From assembly GCA_964390545.1 (NCBI GenBank), contig CAYMJV010000002.1, forward strand, positions 25,284 to 89,283: a stretch of DNA of 64,000 bases. The letters run 5' to 3'. The stretch comes from CAYMJV01 sp964390545. Lineage in GTDB: Bacteria > Desulfobacterota > BSN033 > UBA1163. The notes under the pieces were generated by a model. The model did no database searches and was not told the origin of the DNA. It worked only from the letters and a program-made list of their open reading frames with translations. Of this stretch, positions 60,989-64,000 are shown in pieces (position 1 is the stretch's first letter; each line of letters starts with the position of its first letter). A program made the position numbers and the translations under genes.

Positions 60989-61381
60989 TCAGGATTTGAT
61001 CTTGACAGGGTAAAATTCCAACTCTTTGATCGGGTAATGCTTCCTGTTGTAAGTCACAAGAATCAAGTCATGCAAAATGCAGGTACTTGCGATGACCGCA
61101 TCCGGGATATCAAGCGTCACTCCTTTTCCCTTGTATTCGCGAATCAATTGGGCAGCTTTGCCTGCAATCTCCCTATTCACATCAAAAACCTTTAAATACT
61201 TAAAGAAATGATTGGTCCTTTCCTCTTCGCCCTTCTTCACTCCAAGTTGAATCTCCAGAACAGAGAGAGCCGAACATCCAGGCACCCCGAATCTTTCTAA
61301 ATCCCTTAGCATCTCAGTGACTTCTTCTCTACCTCGTAGGTGCCAAATGACGATATCGGAATCCAGAAGGAATCTAGCCAT
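60989..61381 (-). CDS. vapC: VapC-type PIN-domain toxin ribonuclease
   Basis: A 130-residue PIN domain with the expected acidic set: D7/D9 in LLDSDIVIW, a glutamate in SVLEIQLG, aspartates in TLDIPDAVIA, and TYNRKHY near the end. VapC proteins cleave tRNA or rRNA when free of antitoxin. It overlaps the antitoxin gene by 8 bases, the usual arrangement. All catalytic residues are present, so it should be active. Confidence 0.9.
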   Translation of the reverse strand: MARFLLDSDIVIWHLRGREEVTEMLRDLERFGVPGCSALSVLEIQLGVKKGEEERTNHFFKYLKVFDVNREIAGKAAQLIREYKGKGVTLDIPDAVIASTCILHDLILVTYNRKHYPIKELEFYPVKIKS

Positions 61382-61643
61382 GAACCATCCTTTTTACCCT
61401 CTTTTCGTAGGAGCGTCTTTTCTCTTTTAGATACCGTCCCAAATCACGTTTGGTTCTCAACTCAGGGTGGCGGTTGGCTGTCCACGCGCCTTTTGTCCCT
61501 TCCAATGCTTTTAAAAATCGCTCTCGCTCCAATTTCTCCTGAGTCGCTTCAACAATGAAAAGGCTTCTTTTTCTCTTTCCAGCAACTTCATCTACTGCAT
61601 TCAGAATTTCTTCTGGGAAAACGAGATGGGCCTTTGTTTTCAT
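61374..61643 (-). CDS. vapB: VapB-type antitoxin (ribbon-helix-helix)
   Basis: An 89-residue protein. The N-terminal KAHLVFPEEILNAVDEVAGK fits a ribbon-helix-helix DNA-binding fold, and the basic C-terminal tail (about 65-89) would wrap the toxin. The ATG at 61643 has AAGGAG seven bases upstream. As in other modules it should repress its own promoter through the palindrome near 61661. Confidence 0.85.
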   Translation of the reverse strand: MKTKAHLVFPEEILNAVDEVAGKRKRSLFIVEATQEKLERERFLKALEGTKGAWTANRHPELRTKRDLGRYLKEKRRSYEKRVKRMVHG

Positions 61644-61660
61644 TCAAATTCTCCTTCTGT

Positions 61661-61710
61661 GTAACTAACTTGTTACCTAAAAAGTATACCTAATTGTGGC
61701 ACTTTGTCAA
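61661..61710 (-). promoter_or_regulatory. vapBC promoter and operator
   Basis: Minus strand: TTGACA (61705-61710), a 16-base spacer, TATACT (61683-61688), a near-consensus sigma-70 promoter. The palindrome GTAAC-N6-GTTAC (61661-61676) lies at the initiation site, as expected for VapB autorepression. Confidence 0.75.
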
Positions 61711-61960
61711 GGCAAAAAAGAGTGAAACAATGGAATGTTGCGTTATTGGAATATTGGAATAGTGGAATCCTGGATTGAGGAACACTATCGTTTAAGGAGC
61801 GCTTCGCTTGAATCTGAGTCATTCCGTTATTCGTTATACGTTACTCGTTATTACTTACTGCCCCTTTTCGTTCACTGCCCTCTGCTGCTTTGCCTAATAA
61901 CCAATAACAATTCACTTATTAAGGTTTGCCTATTAATGAATAACAATTAACTAATAACGT
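61711..61960. repeat. Repeat-rich gap upstream of vapBC
   Basis: Holds copy 2 of the direct repeat (61746-61793: TATTGGAATATTGGA words, then GGATTGAGGAACACT and CGTTT) and AT-rich near-repeats of AATAACAATT between 61896 and 61955. No gene is seen. Confidence 0.5.
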
Positions 61961-64000
61961 TTAACGAGCAAGCCGTTGGCTTGGGTCCCCAAACAGAATC
62001 CAAGTCCTTCTGATGTCCTGATCGCTGACGGCTTTCTTTGCCTTTGCTGTCGCTTCGCCAAGAGTGATTGGATTACGACCAAAGAGTAAACGAATCAACT
62101 CCTTATTCATGATGGCCTGTTTGTCAGGCTCAGTCAGCCCTGAAGAAGCCCATATCCCGATGGCTCCTCCCCCCTTCGCCTTGATGAGCGCCTCTCCCAA
62201 AGTCTCAGAATATGGATCCTGAAAATAACCATTCAGACACGTCATGTTGACAAAGAAAGGAAGACCCCTGTTGAGGAGATTCTCCGCATCCTCTGACGTA
62301 AGGATCCCTCTCCAGATCTCTATTGAACCATGACCAATGAAGTTCACCAACAAAGGCCCCTGATTAATGGCACTCAAAAGCACTCCATTGGCCTGGGAAT
62401 CACTGCTAAACTGACCCCGATAGATCTTCCTTACCACCAGAGAAGAAGGAAGGAGAGCTCTTATTTCTTCGGAAGCTCCCTCAAAGTTGAAATCATCCGA
62501 ATTATCCACACGATCTGCTACGAGTAGGACCTCATTCCTGCCTCTTGTCTTTTCATAGCCCACAATCTTGGAGACCACTGTGCCGGCTTCCTCCACCGTG
62601 CTCAGAGGCAACCGACCAATCGCTATCTCTGGAAGTCCATCGCTATTCAAGTCCACAAACCAATCATCTGAAGCTGTCTCCATATACACTGTGTCAACCA
62701 GCTTTGTTGGCACAAAGTCAAAATCCCCAGACCCAAGGTAGTTCCGAGGATCAAAAGAGGCATCCCCTACCAACAGCACATACCTCGGAGACCTCCTCCA
62801 ATTGGACTTTGCCGATGCTAAAAAGTCCTTGATCGCTTTAGGACTCTTATTGCCAGAGCTAAACTCATCATAGAGGTCTTCTACGTCTATAAGAGCTACC
62901 CTCAATCCTTGAGATTCACGTAGTTTCTTCAGAGGCTGAAGGGTATCGAAGAAGTCTCTATGAGTAATCATCACCAAATCATAACCATCCTTGCTCTGAT
63001 GCCATGAGGAAGGTTGATTGGAGGTGATTCCTTCTGGGGCCTTTACCCTCTCCTCTGCTAAGGCCAACAAAGTCCTCAGCTCAGTTCCAGGCACCCTGAA
63101 GCTTACCGCATAGCTCCCCTTCTGGGATTCCACTTTACCAAACACTTCAATCACCTCATTCGAATCCGTAATGTCCATCACTCTGACCTTGGGATGGCTA
63201 AACCCAGAAAGGGTAAGATGGTTTCCTCCCTGTGCCGCTAGCCTTAAGCCGTTATCATCTGCCGTATAGGTATGCCAGTAGGTTAACCGAATGCTATCAA
63301 CAAGGCTCACATCCATCTCTCCACCCTGGGGAATAAAACTCACCAGATTGTCTCCCTCACGGAGAAACGCCTGTGGAACTTCTACCTGGAACAATCCATT
63401 AGACTGACCCTCAAAGGCTATTTCCCCTACTTCTTCGTCATTGACCATTACCTTCACCCGATGAGGCCCACTGGTCGCTCCCTGAAGCACTACCTCAAGC
63501 AACGCATCCCCTGATGCGGCTACATCAAGATGGTTGACTCCCAAAAGCTGGTCGACCCCACTGCCATAAACCACTGCCCCAAAGAAGTTCTCCTCTTCCC
63601 CATTCTTTATAGCCGGAAGATAGATCCACCGATCCTTTACCTGCACCGTATGTGGAAAACTCGATAAACTCAATGAACCCAATGAACCCGAGTAACCCTT
63701 AAGCTCATGGATCCTCTTGCCAGGCTTAAACCCTTCCACTAACCAGTAGACCCTTGTATCCGTTGAAGGAGTATCTAAACCCACCCCATAGAATTCAATG
63801 GTATCAAACCTATCCCCCTTCCCTATCACTCGAATAGGTTGCTCTCTGCCATCTACATAGAGCTGTAAATGATGAGGATTCGCTTTGGGATTGAGCCCAC
63901 CTGCAACAAGCTCAGACTGACTTACCCGATACCATCCTTCCTCTTTCACAAAGAGCTTTACTGCAGGTTTACCAGCAAGAAACTGCTGGGTTCGAGGATC
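61961..64000 (-). CDS. Gingipain-like C25 peptidase (5' end beyond window)
   Basis: An open frame of 679 visible codons that continues past the right edge; the GTG at 63949 is internal, since the frame stays open with fitting sequence to 64000. Residues before the catalytic part form beta-sandwich units with a jelly-roll look. The C25 domain has ALIDVEDLYDEFSSGNKSP, YVLLVGDASFDPRNYL, the catalytic histidine in NFIGHGS and the cysteine in NMTCLNGYF. These are caspase-like secreted cysteine proteases (sortase role in type IX-like systems or surface maturation). The partner secretion route is not visible here. Confidence 0.88.
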   Translation of the reverse strand, partial: DPRTQQFLAGKPAVKLFVKEEGWYRVSQSELVAGGLNPKANPHHLQLYVDGREQPIRVIGKGDRFDTIEFYGVGLDTPSTDTRVYWLVEGFKPGKRIHELKGYSGSLGSLSLSSFPHTVQVKDRWIYLPAIKNGEEENFFGAVVYGSGVDQLLGVNHLDVAASGDALLEVVLQGATSGPHRVKVMVNDEEVGEIAFEGQSNGLFQVEVPQAFLREGDNLVSFIPQGGEMDVSLVDSIRLTYWHTYTADDNGLRLAAQGGNHLTLSGFSHPKVRVMDITDSNEVIEVFGKVESQKGSYAVSFRVPGTELRTLLALAEERVKAPEGITSNQPSSWHQSKDGYDLVMITHRDFFDTLQPLKKLRESQGLRVALIDVEDLYDEFSSGNKSPKAIKDFLASAKSNWRRSPRYVLLVGDASFDPRNYLGSGDFDFVPTKLVDTVYMETASDDWFVDLNSDGLPEIAIGRLPLSTVEEAGTVVSKIVGYEKTRGRNEVLLVADRVDNSDDFNFEGASEEIRALLPSSLVVRKIYRGQFSSDSQANGVLLSAINQGPLLVNFIGHGSIEIWRGILTSEDAENLLNRGLPFFVNMTCLNGYFQDPYSETLGEALIKAKGGGAIGIWASSGLTEPDKQAIMNKELIRLLFGRNPITLGEATAKAKKAVSDQDIRRTWILFGDPSQRLAR

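Noticed and set aside
1..64000. tRNA, rRNA, CRISPR array, IS transposase or prophage genes
   Set aside because: Looked for cloverleaf-like sequences outside the repeats, regular spacer arrays and transposase motifs; none found by eye.

Overview
This window looks like chromosome from a Gram-negative bacterium with type IV pili. The Desulfobacterota/Nitrospirae type of lineage is my best guess, because it combines an MglA/roadblock/DUF4388-regulator cassette, PilS/PilR with sigma-54-type promoters, PilY1-type minor-pilin operons and moderate GC. No rRNA, tRNA, IS element or CRISPR array is visible, and the species cannot be named from the sequence alone.

Layout. 1-1.7 kb (-): response regulator, roadblock protein and MglA-like GTPase (cut by the left edge), behind a near-consensus sigma-70 promoter. 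2.4-3.4 kb (+): TPR protein. 3.6-15.7 kb (-): two paralogous minor-pilin/PilY1 operons, each preceded by a sigma-54-type element. 16-20 kb (-): PilR, PilS and prepilin peptidase. 20-43.3 kb (-): a nearly gap-free run of about 21 surface-polysaccharide genes. It holds glycosyltransferases, methyltransferases, two AsnB amidotransferases, two radical SAM proteins, a Wzx-type flippase and nucleotide-sugar enzymes, is headed by a winged-helix regulator, and also starts behind a sigma-54-type element. 43.5-46 kb (-): two more glycosyltransferases and a GxxExxY protein. 46.1-48 kb (-): main pilin locus with two PilA paralogues, a decayed pilin N-terminus between them, and a third pilin; again sigma-54-type. 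48.6-51.7 kb (+): two methyltransferases and a GT-C membrane glycosyltransferase, divergent from the pilin locus, with a plus-strand sigma-54-type element. 51.7-54.6 kb (-): a third AsnB and a polyprenyl-phosphate glycosyltransferase. 54.8-56.8 kb (+): PBP1A. 57.2-64 kb (-): ABC exporter, a truncated GT-C/TPR protein coupled to an S26 signal peptidase, a VapBC module, and a C25 (gingipain-like) protease cut by the right edge. This last region carries several dispersed palindromic repeats.

How the genes fit together. PilD would process every prepilin here. PilS/PilR would activate sigma-54 RNA polymerase at the pilin promoters. The same promoter type sits in front of the 23-kb polysaccharide run and the divergent methyltransferase operon, so I infer one regulon for pili and cell-surface glycan. 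The MglA/roadblock cassette would then fit as a polarity or motility switch. The promoter assignments are motif matches read by eye, not experimental facts.
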